The position numbers were made by a program, and so were the translations under genes. From Pyrrhosoma nymphula (taxonomy: Eukaryota; Arthropoda; Insecta; Odonata; Coenagrionidae), in contig OY754331.1 of assembly GCA_963573305.1 (NCBI GenBank), forward strand, positions 13,674,868-13,738,867: a stretch of 64,000 bases of DNA, read 5' to 3'. The notes beneath the pieces were generated by a model that was not told the DNA's origin, ran no database searches, and saw only the letters and a program-made list of their open reading frames with translations. Below, piece by piece: positions 10,111 to 20,310 of the stretch (position 1 is its first letter; every line of letters begins with the position of its first letter).

Positions 10111-10689
10111 TCTATATCTTTACAACTGTGGGAGAATGGTAAAATGTATTTTTGACTCGGCATGAAGAATTGGTGCAGTGAAACAATTGCTTCATTGGTG
10201 TCACCAGTTGCAGTCAGTTCGTGCTTGACCTTTGTGTGAGGAGGTCGAAAAAATAAGTTGTTCTAAATTTTTAAATTCTACAAAAGTTAATACTCATATT
10301 TTGTTTTCAGTTTTTGTGAGTGATCAATGTATTTGTTTGTGCGGGTACTGCTCCAAGGGGTTTTCGTAATTCAACTGACAACTTTTGTTACGCGGCATCT
10401 GCGGTAACTTCTTAGTCAAGAAACAGCAAACAATAATTACATAATTTGTAAAGAAAGTGTATTATGGTTGTGTTGGTTTGATACATGGCGACCAAAATCG
10501 TTCCTGGGCCCCACATAAAGTGTTCTCTATTTGCGTGAAAGAGGAAAGTGGTTTCCAGGTCCGTTTTGGAGCACCGATAAATTGGAGAGAACCTAAAAAA
10601 AACACCGCGATGGTTGTTATTTTTCTCTTTTAATGTTTGTGGCTTTAATATTAAAAAATAAGAGGGTTTTTTCTCATCCAAATTTGAAA
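10111..10689. other. Spacer between LTR element and pseudogene
   Basis: No gene recognised. The pseudogene that follows may begin somewhat earlier than I could follow it. Confidence 0.5.
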
Positions 10690-11405
10690 TCTGCTATAAA
10701 CCCTGAACCTCATGAAACAGGTATACTTGTACTCTCACCCCCAGAAACACTAGTTTCTCCTGAAATCTCTGAAAACGATGGCTCAGATTCTGATGAAGAC
10801 TTTCAAGATGTTGCATGCAGAAATGACACCGAAACTTTTACATAGGCTGAACTGACTTATTTATTCAGAGACTTTGGTCTTCCTGGGGACTTATCAGAGC
10901 TGTTATGCTCTAGTTTGAAGGAAAAGAATTTTTTAGCTTTGTAATCTATTTTTTGTGGTACATACAGGAGTGAAAAAGAGTTCATCCTATCAGTGCATAC
11001 ATTTTTCTACAGAAAGCTCCTAGTTTGTTGGATAAATTAAATGTTCAAAACGATGTGAACGAGTAGAGACTCTTTATTGAATCATCAAAAAAAGCCTCAA
11101 AACAGTGCTTCTCTATAAAAGCAATAAGAATGCGTCAATACCTGTACGGTATTCCGTGCATCTGAGAAAATGCTGTGAGAATTTAGATTTGTTCTCACTA
11201 TACTAAATTACAGTGATCATGGATGGATCATGTGTGTTGGTTTTAAAGGTATTTCATTCCTTCTTGGACAACAGGGAAGATACACGAAATATCCCTGTTT
11301 TTATCTTAATAGGACAGCCGTGATAGAAGCCAACCTTGGATTAATATAGATTTACCTTCCAGAATGAAATTTAAACCTGTAAACAGCCAAAAACAATTTA
11401 GGGGA
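10690..11405 (+). pseudogene. Decayed fragment (middle/C-terminal part) of a multi-copy arthropod protein family of unknown function
   Basis: Pieced together over several frames, the translation matches a family I know from many arthropod genomes as repetitive uncharacterised proteins. An acidic stretch (SENDGSDSDEDFQDV) is followed by AELTYLFRDFGLPGDL and SSLKEKNFLA. Further on come RLFIESSKK, NKNASIPV, YSVHLRKCCENLDL and a glycine/glutamine-poor remnant around a lost LLGQQ motif, ending near 11400. At least three frameshifts and several stop codons are present, so it cannot be functional. The family's reaction is unknown to me, and its high copy number suggests association with a mobile element (inference). 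A fragment of the N-terminal part of the same family lies at 45440-45960 on the same strand. Confidence 0.68.
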
Positions 11406-12310
11406 GAAAAGAAAAAGGAAATACAAAGACTCGTAAAGGTAAACATATATTTTGAGACTAATTTTATGTCTAAAAGTATTGCATATTTATGCATTTAATT
11501 CTTTTTTTAGGTAAATATGCCAATTATTACGCTACAAAACATTATTTTCTTAGCATTTCGTGACTGATTTGTGAATTTTGGATTTGTGAATAATTCTTAT
11601 ACGCTAGAAAAAAACTGTTCTAATATTTGGAACCAGTACATCAAAATCCATTAGAATCAGTGGACATTTTTAAAACTTTTTCAGACCTGAATTTTGCAGG
11701 CCTGTGTTATTTTTCCAATCCTAAGTTCAACGAAAGGAATAAGACATTTTAAGGCTGAAGTAATTTTTAAAATAGGAAATTAGATTAGCATCAACACGTC
11801 CTCAGCTGCAGTGACTTCATAATAACTGTGATATGGTGAAATCCTAAACTTTCTGACGAAAAATAAAACCCTGATGATCTCTTTATGCATGTGGCATTTA
11901 GGTCATTGGCGGGGTCGAAGAATTATATTTTTTTTAATGCGATAAGATAAGAATGCTGTACTTATCCTTAATGTGAAAATCAAACGGCAGAATGCAGAAA
12001 TATAACATACGTTGAAGAGATGCTGAAAGCAGAAGTTGTCTTGCGACGAGAGGTAAAAGAGTGAATTCATTTAGATAATTTGGGAGCAGTGTAAATAGGG
12101 ATGAAAATTCTCTGTCGGCAATTATGCCTGGAATACGTTTCATGATGAATAGGCAAATACTGTGCTTGAATGTGGTACGATTTTATGCCACACAATGAAA
12201 TATTAAGCAGTATATGCGATTGACACTATGAAATATAATCATAAGAAAAGATTAAGAAAGAAGAAGGATGCTTTTAACCATTAATGCGGGCTATTGCTTA
12301 GCATATTGTT
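11406..12310. other. AT-rich stretch without recognised features
   Basis: No supported gene or repeat. Reading frames are up to 69 residues and carry no motif. Confidence 0.55.
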
Positions 12311-12317
12311 AAGAGGT

Positions 12318-12446
12318 GTGCCGTTTCGGCACGTAGTTCACCGCGGCGATGGAGGAGGCAGCACCAGCAGTCACGGTGACTACCTGGATGTGCCGTTTCG
12401 GCACGTGGTTCACCGTGGCGGTGGAGAAGACAGCACCGGGCAGTCA
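12318..12446. repeat. 72-bp tandem repeat, about 1.8 copies
   Basis: Copies start at 12318 and 12390. Each opens with GTGCCGTTTCGGCAC, a perfect 6-bp stem with a TTT loop, followed by a G+C-rich segment that is about 85-90% alike between copies. It is much more GC-rich than its surroundings. Reading frames across it reflect the repeat rather than a gene. Confidence 0.8.
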
Positions 12447-12536
12447 CGACACATGCGGCAGTCGCGATTGGCGCGAGGAAAGAGAGCCGGGAATCAGTCG
12501 GTCGGGTGGAGTCCTGAGGAGGAGGCCACGGAGCAG

Positions 12537-12738
12537 TGGCCATCTATCTGCCCGGTCGTTTCAAGTTGGAATGGCCATCTATCTGCCCGGTCGTTTCAAG
12601 TTGGAATGGCCATCTATCTGCCCGGCCGTTTCAGTTTCATATTTCGACTCATCTAGTATTTTTATTAGCATTTGAATGTGACACCGATTGTTTATTTATC
12701 ATTAAATAAAAAGGTTATTATCTGCCCGGTCGTTTCAG
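12537..12738. repeat. 35-bp tandem repeat, three copies plus a displaced partial copy
   Basis: Copies start at 12537, 12572 and 12607, each containing ATCTGCCCGGTCGTTTCA (third copy GGCC for GGTC). A fourth partial copy of that core sits about 80 bp away at 12719-12738, after an AT-rich spacer. It could be the subterminal repeat array of an unidentified transposon (inference). Confidence 0.8.
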
Positions 12739-13490
12739 AGGTAAAACTTCAAACGAGAAAATGTAAGGAATTAACTGTAAGTATGGATACCATATGTTAA
12801 CAAAACTGAAAATATTAAACTGTTTTTGTAAGAAATTATGAAACAAAATCTGACTTAATTGAGTTGATGGAGGAAGAGAAGGTCTCACGGAAAAGTCAAA
12901 TGGACCAAAATTGAATAGAATAGACGTTTGAATAAGGACTGTTTGACAACTTGACTGGAATACAGACTATTTATGCCACCTTTTTGTCTTAAATACGAGA
13001 ATTTTTTACAATTTTTGTGAATAATAGACTGTGCTTTTCGTCCTCAACTGATTAAAGACTAGGGTCGATATTTTAACGGCAATAATACTTGAACCTATAA
13101 ACTCCAATTAAGCACCTGAACACAAATTGATGGCATTGAAATGATCTGAGTGTTAAAGAACAGTTAAGTGATTACATAGGGTGATTTCCTGGAGGGCATA
13201 ATAGTGTAATCCCCCATCCATAAAGTTAAGCGCACATTTCAGAGAATACTGTTTATATGAAAGGTTGGGTCTGGTTTACAACTTCTATCTACACCCCAGA
13301 CCTGCTATATATTATGCCTAGATAAACCAGGGGAAGATGAAATGAATAAAAACTACTCTAACGCATTAGGTCCCCGAGTAGGCTGTGCAATTTGGTATAC
13401 GTTAAAAGCCAAGGGGAAACTGCGGTTTATTCTAGACGGGAAGACTAATTACAAATCTCGCTCTGGGTCACCTCAACTGCGGAAAAGCTC
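12739..13490. other. AT-rich stretch without recognised features
   Basis: No gene, RNA or repeat that I can support. Confidence 0.55.
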
Positions 13491-14470
13491 TCCTTTGCCC
13501 CGGGGATAAAAGTCACCACTCTCCTTGCCTCGTCATGAATACCTAGGGCAAATTCCAGCGAGGCCTCCCTATCCCGCCTCCGCCGTCCCATTAAGAGCTC
13601 TCTCTATCGCTGCATCTCGCCATGCCTTTTACCGAGTCCAGCTCGCCCCACGGCTACCCTAGTCATCCCTCCCACCCGCTTCTCCCACTCCCTATACTCC
13701 AAAACAAAACCCCGTCCCTAAGAAATAAGGGTGGACCGCATTAATTTCCGTCCCTCATGAGCCACTGCAGCCTCCCTGCCGCCTCTGTGATCTTGATTCA
13801 CTCTGGACCAACACACTCAGTCACATATCCTCCCCATCGGGAAGATGGGAAAAAGAAGTGGTAGTGGACATGCAGATTCACCCCTTCCCCCACATGCCCA
13901 GCAAGGAAAAAAAACACAAGCGCGCGTAATACGCCCTCTTCTCGCGGACCAGACGGAGACCCTGTTAGTCCCCTTTCCTTCCCCAAAATACCACCGGCTA
14001 GCGTGCAGGTTCGCTCATAAGAGGAGCTACGCTCGCTCACATACACCCACAGACACACATACACATACAGGCGAGCGGGCAAGAGGAGTGCAGCGGCAAC
14101 ACTTTCGGAGGCGGACACTCTAACCGACTCTCCCAAGGGGATCTCCGAGAGGCGGCGGCGGCAAATGAATTTTCCACATCCACGCCATTCTCCCTTTTCC
14201 CCATCCCGCGAACCTCCACTCTGCATCTCCCGAGGTCTCTTTCGTCCATCTCTCTCAACACTCCTCGGGCGCCCCAACACTAGTAATACTCCTCCATCGC
14301 CCCCACTCCTCCATCGCCTCCTCTTGGGCTGACACAGTGATCGCACGAACAAGGAACAGCAAACTACCTGCAAACACGAGCACTGACGAATTCGGTGATG
14401 TGATAAAACCATCGCACTCTTTTGTTTCCCTACAGTATACTTCCCATAGCGATTTCTCCGGATTTTAAAC
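13490..14470. other. GC- and CpG-rich island
   Basis: About 1 kb with far more C+G and CpG than the flanks, C+T-rich on the + strand in its first half. It holds a 224-residue minus-strand frame (14472-13798) rich in Arg, Gly and Ser, with no recognised domain and with overlapping frames on both strands. That is what composition alone would produce. A promoter-proximal or first-exon region of an unseen host gene is possible but unsupported. Confidence 0.5.
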
Positions 14471-14628
14471 ATCGTTCAGAGAAGAATACTTAAGGTTATG
14501 TACTCCATGTTTTAGGCTTTATTTTGTAGAAATTATTAGTATCCATACTAAATTATACATTGTATTAATATATAGTATAAATTATACATTTTTCATTCTA
14601 TTTTTTCAACAGTTTTCATTAGCGGAAC

Positions 14629-14659
14629 TACGCGTTTTGCCGACCTACGGCATCATCAT
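14629..14659 (-). ncRNA. Degenerate hammerhead ribozyme motif of a PLE
   Basis: Read on minus: ATGATGA (expected CUGAUGA), T, stem II GCCG/CGGC with a 5-nt loop, AAAA (expected GAAA), palindromic CGCG stem III, then TA at the cleavage position. The fold is kept but two core positions are changed, so activity is unlikely. It sits 3' of the endonuclease remnant, on the same strand. Confidence 0.55.
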
Positions 14660-14844
14660 GTACAATTTTAAAATTGTTTGTTTATTGATCGTAGTTAAGT
14701 TGACGTAGTTACGGGGTTGGTTTGAGTGAGGGAGGTGGCGGTTATACCGTGGCGTAGAAGTGTGGGCGCGGATAGGTGGCTTGAATGGTTCATTTTTCTT
14801 AAAGTTAGTTTCTCGGAAAGGAGTGGAGAGGACTGCGGGAACAA

Positions 14845-15210
14845 TTACTCATTACAAAGGGCCGTATTAGGGTCTGCCAAGTGCCTTCTAATCTCCATTT
14901 GTTCGAGAGCATCCATTTTTAATCCCTTGGAGACAAAGTGTAAAACTTCACGAACAAAATCGCTTTTTTGGTTACATTTCAACAGACGTTTATCAAAGAT
15001 GGAGCTGGAATCCTTATTTTTGTGATACCTAACGGGTTCCTTGGCACTTATCGTGAATTTTCTACCTGTCTGTCCAACATATGAAGTTTTACAACTATTG
15101 CAACTAAGTTTACAAACGCCTGATTTGAGAAGTCTTTCTTGTCTCTCTTTACCATTAACTAGGAGCTTGGAAAGGGTTAAGGGTGGGTAAAATACTGCTT
15201 TAAGTCATCG
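14845..15210 (-). pseudogene. PLE GIY-YIG endonuclease C-terminus (open, truncated, no start)
   Basis: A continuous minus-strand frame of about 120 codons from 15210 to a TAA at 14845-14847. It begins just after an in-frame stop and has no suitable ATG at its head. The GIY-YIG signature appears as GVCKLSCNSCKTSYVGQTG (GVC for GIY, YVG for YIG), followed by RKF. The usual R..EH segment is altered to SAKEPVRYHKNK. The C-terminal part (VLHFVSKGLKMDALEQMEI) matches the end of arthropod PLE-type proteins. Without the RT half and with a changed catalytic segment it is a remnant. PLE endonucleases nick target DNA for insertion. Confidence 0.72.
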
Positions 15211-15817
15211 AAAGCCAGGCAGCAACAACTCCTTACTCATCTACGAAACTCCTTTCTTTCAATTCACATCCCGTCTAATTATGCCACGTCTAATAATGTC
15301 CCGCTCTATGGCATTAATTGGTCGGAGAAATAGGAGTAAATAAGGCAATGTGGTTGAGTTAAGGCACATGAAATTCACAATTTTTATGATGGATAAACAT
15401 TTGACCAGAGGTATTTGGTTGAAGGGCTGGTATTGATCAATTCTCAATTCAACCCTCATACTCATGTACAAGTATTCTGCTAGTATCATCAACAGTATAG
15501 GGATCCTGGATGCAGGATTGAACTCGGTGAATAATTTACACTCACATATTAAACTAACTTGAAATGCGCTTTTAAATCGAAAACACATGACATTGCACAT
15601 AATTTGGCGTAGCATTTTGAATTGAAAGAAAAAGATATGGCAAATATCAGTAACATCAAAAGTGCCATCGTGAGAGATGGATTCTAGTCTTAACTTGAAT
15701 GAAAATGCAATCATTGAAAAAAAAGAGATCCACTAACCTTGTGGCTCTAACACGATGCCAGAGACAATCATGTACACGGTTGCATTATATTCTAATTCCA
15801 CATATCCACTCCCAAGA
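15211..15817. other. Stretch with one unrecognised minus-strand frame
   Basis: Contains a 151-residue minus-strand frame (15714-15259) starting MIAFSFKLRLESISHDG. It is hydrophobic, and no domain or family was recognised. In AT-rich DNA with no supporting context I treat it as probably fortuitous. Nothing else is seen before the piggyBac edge. Confidence 0.4.
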
Positions 15818-15821
15818 TTAA

Positions 15822-15834
15822 CCCTAATACGGAC
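15822..15834. repeat. piggyBac terminal inverted repeat, left
   Basis: CCCTAATACGGAC directly inside TTAA. It matches the right tip (CCCTAATACGGGC on minus) at 12 of 13 positions. The subterminal repeat follows at 15861-15880. Confidence 0.9.
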
Positions 15835-16178
15835 AACATATTTTTCTGACGTAATGGGACAAGGTGAGTCTGTTGGACTCTTTTAACTTAAGCTTTTCAT
15901 TTAAACTATTTAGCAATGAAAAATATTAATTTTCACATCACTTTGTATTTATTGTACACTAAAGAATCATTTGACATAAAATGTATTATTTTTGTTAAAC
16001 AAAAGTTTTACATTACTTATTAATTTCACACCTAGTCAAACAGCGAGTCCAGTAGACACTTTTGACTAATTCTTTCTGTTTTCACAACATAAAAAGACAA
16101 AATATTTATCGTCACATGTACGATATGATTATTTGACAATAAATTGACAATTTAAACCAAATATTTGTGAATTGCACA

Positions 16179-17605
16179 TTACTTTTTACATTTCGTGCAA
16201 ACAACACTTTTTCTACTGTGTTCGCTTCAAACATGCGTACGACATATATGGAAAAATTGTTTTTGCATTCTACCTTTAGCTGTAGGACACATGAAACATC
16301 TCTTTTTCTTCCTTGGTAATTCATTGGTTGAATTATTTTCTACCTCGGCATGAAAAACCGCAATTGCTGCTTGTGTCGGTCGCTGGAGACCTTGCAATGA
16401 GCAAGATTGGATTTGTGCTTTTATGAGTCCTTCTGCAAGGCTAAGGATGAATATTCACCTCTTATTGAGCATATTTTTATTCCAATCTGGATTGAGTGAG
16501 CACCATATTACGTATGCCGCAACTCCACAAATATCTAATCCATTCATTAGGTATGCGAATGGCCAGCGATTAGTTTTTCTTTTACACGTATATTCATGAA
16601 CAAGTTGGTCCAAGGAATCTACTCCTCCCTTTGTTTCATTGTAGTACGTGATTATTTCTGGTTTCCCATTCTGACTAATTTCACCAGAATGGTGTATTGT
16701 GGAAAGAAGTATTACACCCTTACTTTTTTTTCGGAACAAACGAAACTAATGTGGCGTTCTCTCTAAAACCAAAGAGTGCTGAACCTTCTGGTCTGGACCT
16801 GTTTGGAAGAAACGCAGGCGGTAAAAATTTCTTATTCTTTCTAACTGTCCCCACTAAAGTGAATGCATTCGATAGGAGTGTCTGTGCCAGTTCAAGGTCA
16901 GTGAAATAGCTGTCACAAGTAATATTTCGATGACTCCCTTTGAAATTTTCTGTCAAGGATATAACTACAGACGAGGCTAAATTACAAGCTCGTTTATCAC
17001 CTTTACCCAAGTACGGAATACCAAGTAAGGGATAATAATTTTTGGAATCACAAATCCATCAAATTTTCATGCCGTATTTGTCTGGCTTTGACGGTATATA
17101 CTGTTGGAAAGGACACCTCCCTCGAAATGGTACTAATTGCACATCGACTTTAAGATTTTCGCCTGGAACATAATACTTTTTTAGGTTGTCATTTATCTCA
17201 TTCCATACGTCACGGATAGGAGCCAATTTATCATTTATTCTGCGCTCTACACGCGTCCCTTTATCATCAAACCGCAAGAAGCGTAAAAACAATTTGAACC
17301 TTTGTATCCCCATTGTAGCACGAAAGATTGGTGGCCCGTACAATTTTTCCCATAGAGATTCGTAATTAGAAAAGTTGGATTTCAAATGGCCAGCAGTTAG
17401 TAATAATCCAAAAAAAAGCGTACATCTCCTGCCTGTCACATGGTTTCCATTGAGCCGCATTTTCCCGACCAGAAATTCTGCAAGTGCGTTCCATCTCCAT
17501 GTTTGTGTATTTTACAATTTTGTCAACAATAGTGTCATTTATAAATAGTGTATATATCCCAGTCCTCTCTACTTTCAATTTAGCGGGGAGTAACACTTTA
17601 CCCAT
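16179..17605 (-). pseudogene. piggyBac transposase (DDE_Tnp_1_7 family), disrupted
   Basis: Spread over two frames, about 475 codons. It cuts and pastes DNA at TTAA. Acidic catalytic positions are visible: VDVQLVPFRGRC (first Asp), CDSYFTDLELA (second), and TKGGVDSLDQL (third Asp and the extra Asp). The C-terminal Cys/His-rich zinc-finger-like tail (CFMCPTAKGR ... VCTKCKK) ends at a TAA at 16179-16181. Damage: a TGA at 17059-17061 before WICDS, a frameshift at an A8 run (17410-17417), another at a T8 run (16724-16731), a TGA at 16455-16457, and a TGA replacing a tail codon at 16228-16230. The ATG at 17605 gives a short N-terminus, but only about 70 bp separate it from the transposon tip, so little is missing. 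Not functional as read. Confidence 0.92.
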
Positions 17606-17661
17606 GGACTCTTTGATTATATTATGGGCTCGTGATGCGATGAGTCCGAGAGACTCACCTT

Positions 17662-17674
17662 GCCCGTATTAGGG
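17662..17674. repeat. piggyBac terminal inverted repeat, right
   Basis: Minus-strand CCCTAATACGGGC directly inside TTAA (17675-17678), with the subterminal repeat immediately adjacent at 17642-17661. The latter contains a GAGTC...GACTC inner palindrome. Confidence 0.9.
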
Positions 17675-17678
17675 TTAA

Positions 17679-18410
17679 ACCTAAGGTGGAGATAGCCGGA
17701 TCTCAGTCCTAGATCAAGGAAATTCCCTGTCTGTCCAGCCCCTGTATGGTGACCCAAGGTCTGTAGAGTACAGGTTGTCTCGATCCCTCACTCTTCCGTC
17801 TCGTGACATCATTGGAAGCCAGCATCGGCCATTTACTAGTGAGAGCTATTAAGCAGGGAAGTTCTTTTGCTCTTGAGAAAGTTAACAGTGTCATCGTATA
17901 CTTTTAAACGCTTATTGTGCTGTATTTGATTTGTTTTGTGTACTACAAAACATTTTAATTTAGACAATATCAAAACTTATTCTTAAGCTTCATTCATTTT
18001 CAATAGTATATCTCAAACTTAATAATAAATCTAAGTGTTTATATAGTATTCAAAAAGATGCTCATTGCTTGTTCGGATTATGATCTTTTATTGGTCAATT
18101 GAATGATCCAATAATTTTCCATTAGAGTGTTTTCTGACAGAAAGAACATAAAAACTGCTCTGAAAAGAACACTCTTTACACTTTATATGTTCATTGAATG
18201 CTTAAAGAGTTGCCTTTACATGCTCAAAAAGTGTCGGATTCGTGTCCCGGTAAAGATGGATTATAGTTTGTTTAAGATAGATGAATTAACGTCTGTGGAA
18301 TATTTGCTCCATTCTTAAGAATGCTGCTGCTCTAATCTTCGCCCTTTGCTCACCTCCACCTTTTTTCATTATTGTCACATGTTCATTTATGCTATTTTTT
18401 TAAGGGAAAC
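17679..18410. other. Stretch without recognised features
   Basis: No gene, RNA or repeat supported; short frames only. Confidence 0.5.
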
Positions 18411-18411
18411 G

Positions 18412-18530
18412 GCCCGCCACGATGGAAACACTGGTTCACGATCAGTCACCGAAGTTAAGCATCGTCGGGCTCCGTTCGAGTTTGGAGGGGGGATCCTCGG
18501 ATTCGTCCAAGTGCTGTTTCCACTGTCTGT
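18412..18530 (+). repeat. 5S rRNA-derived sequence (SINE head or 5S pseudogene)
   Basis: GATCAGTCACCGAAGTTAAG (18440-18459) and the following GTCGGGC match the core of 5S rRNA, including the A-box region of its internal promoter. Further on, TTTGGAGGGGGGATCCTCGG corresponds to the TTGGATGGGTGACCGCTTGG box with several changes. The stretch before it (GGAAACACTGGTTCACGATC) also aligns. Too many differences for a working 5S gene. 5S-headed SINEs (SINE3 type) are known in arthropods, and the GTGCTGTT tail after the match fits that better than a plain 5S pseudogene. No A-rich tail or target duplication was identified. Confidence 0.75.
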
Positions 18531-19650
18531 ACGAGACAGACAGCATATGCGAAATGACCTTAGCCGTTGAAGCACGTTAAACAAAACACTACTACTAATA
18601 ATTTTTTTAATTTGGTATTCCACTCTTTGTCTTGCTAGGTTTCTCTTCTCATCAGCTAATAATTATTCTTCAACTTTATGTTGTCTTAGTGTTTATCCAA
18701 TAAGTAAGGTTCCATGGTATTCACATTTTCATTGGAGATTCTCTCCGTCTATTTAGTCATTATCATGCTTCTACAAAACCACATTTCCATTTCTTTCAGC
18801 GTACTTTATTTTGCTTTTGTTGTACCTTGTTCTAAATCATACCTTAATAAAAATCTTTCCTTTTACCAAGCCTGAGATGAATTCACACGTGAGGTTCTTC
18901 CTATGGCGAAGTATCTACTCTGCACTTGAGGATCTTTTCATTTATCGGACCAACATTCGTCACAACCGGCTTGGTAACTTATTTGGAAAAACGTTCCTTT
19001 CTACTGTTAGGTTCGTATTCATTGGTACCAACTTAATTAAAAAAGGCACTTAGATATGTGAAGCCAATGAGTTGAATTTTAAATATCTGCATTAATCAAA
19101 TGGGATGACTTTAGCCTCGTAAAGGCCTTGTTCCAATACTCACTATCGTAGAACTAAGCTAAATGTAACAAAAAATCAGTATTTCATGTTTGTTTCTCAT
19201 TTCAATCAATTTAAGTGAATTTGTGGTTCTATTTAAATAGAATTTTACTCTCTGTGAGCACACTTATACGATTTCTGTAATATTTTCAATCATTAGATAT
19301 ATAGTTCAATTTTTGCACATGGCATTTTAGAGACAGGAAATAGACTTTAAGTTAGCTTTTTATCGAGATTCACATTGTTTTATAATTTATTAAATTTAAT
19401 ATCTACAAAGTACTTCATATGCACTGTATCTTTGAATTATATAGATGACGAGGTACAAAAATGAAAGTTGGTGGGAGAGGAAAAAACTGGCAAACTATAA
19501 CAGCACATAAGCAAGTACTTTAAAGTTTTTGTGAGGCTATGTAAAGATTCAGTTTTGTTCTGTCTCACATTTCTGATGAACACCGATTAAAAAACCGATA
19601 TCTTAAAAAAATTAACCTACTTTTAGATTTTTATCTAAGTAGGTACGTTG
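18531..19650. other. AT-rich stretch without recognised features
   Basis: No gene supported; the frame at 18811-19053 (80 residues) has no motif. Confidence 0.5.
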
Positions 19651-20310
19651 CTATCTCTACCACGCTCCAACATGGTCGGCCTGTAACGAAGCGAACGCAA
19701 GATTATACCCTTTAGAAAAATCCCTTTTAGCCGTTTTATGCGCCGGTTTTCCTTTCGAGGGGGTCAGGAGGAGGTTGCGTGAGTGGCTGTTTCTTTTATT
19801 CCTCTCCTGCCTATTCGCCATTTTCGACCCCAACGGAGGCGATGGAATTTGATTCGCCTCTGATTCACTCCACCACTCCATCGCAAAGACTGAGATCCCC
19901 TCTCTTTCTGGAAGCGGGAGGAGTCGAGACTTAAAGCTGCCGCTACCCTAAAAAAGAAAACCCTCGCGCGCTTCCAAACCCTCCCCATGAACCCTTAAGA
20001 TTTTCAATTTGCCTCAAAAAGTTCGGATTCATATTACCGCCCTTCCCTTGCATTCGATTTTGTTCCCTGACTCCCCACGCACCCTTGTGAAAACCTCCCT
20101 CCATACCTCTCCCCGCGGGTGGGAAGAACAGAATTACCTTTCTCCTTCTTCTTCTTTTCCTTTTTCTCTCCTCCATCTCCCCTACCGTTCGCAAGCCAGG
20201 AATTCTCTCGCTCCATCACCTCGTAGTCCCATATCCTCAAGTCTCTCCTCTCCTTTTTTTCTCCTCTTCCCTCCCTCCCTCCTTAACCTCACCTTGCTTT
20301 AGAAGCGAAA
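19650..20310. other. Pyrimidine-rich island
   Basis: GC content rises from about 19650. From about 19985 to 20300 the + strand is dominated by CCT/TTC runs (for example TTCTCCTTCTTCTTCTTTTC near 20140). Several overlapping frames on both strands are low complexity and are not called. Confidence 0.65.

Larger units (their letters stand above)
14480..15210 (-). mobile_element. Penelope-like element, 3' terminal fragment
   Basis: A minus-strand coding end (GIY-YIG endonuclease, 15210-14845) is followed about 190 bp downstream by a hammerhead-like motif (14659-14629). In established PLE structure the endonuclease is C-terminal to the RT and the terminal repeats (pLTRs) contain hammerhead motifs, so order and strand fit. 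The RT is absent: the copy is 5' truncated. Boundaries are approximate. Confidence 0.72.
15822..17674 (-). mobile_element. Complete piggyBac-type DNA transposon
   Basis: 1853 bp, bounded on both sides by TTAA (15818-15821 and 17675-17678), the target always used by piggyBac. Both ends start CCCTAATACGG reading inwards. A subterminal inverted repeat (AAGGTGAGTCT.T.GGACTC) lies directly after the 13-bp tip at the right end (17642-17661) and after a further 26-nt spacer at the left end (15861-15880). That asymmetry mirrors the known piggyBac ends (short spacer at one end, about 30 nt at the other). The broken transposase gene lies inside on the minus strand. Confidence 0.93.

Noticed and set aside
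13798..14472. 224-residue minus-strand Arg/Gly-rich frame as a gene
   Set aside because: It lies in a GC-rich island with open frames on both strands, has no domain, and I see no support for exons.
15259..15714. 151-residue minus frame as a host gene
   Set aside because: No recognised motif, AT-rich codons typical of random open sequence, and no transcription or splice context.
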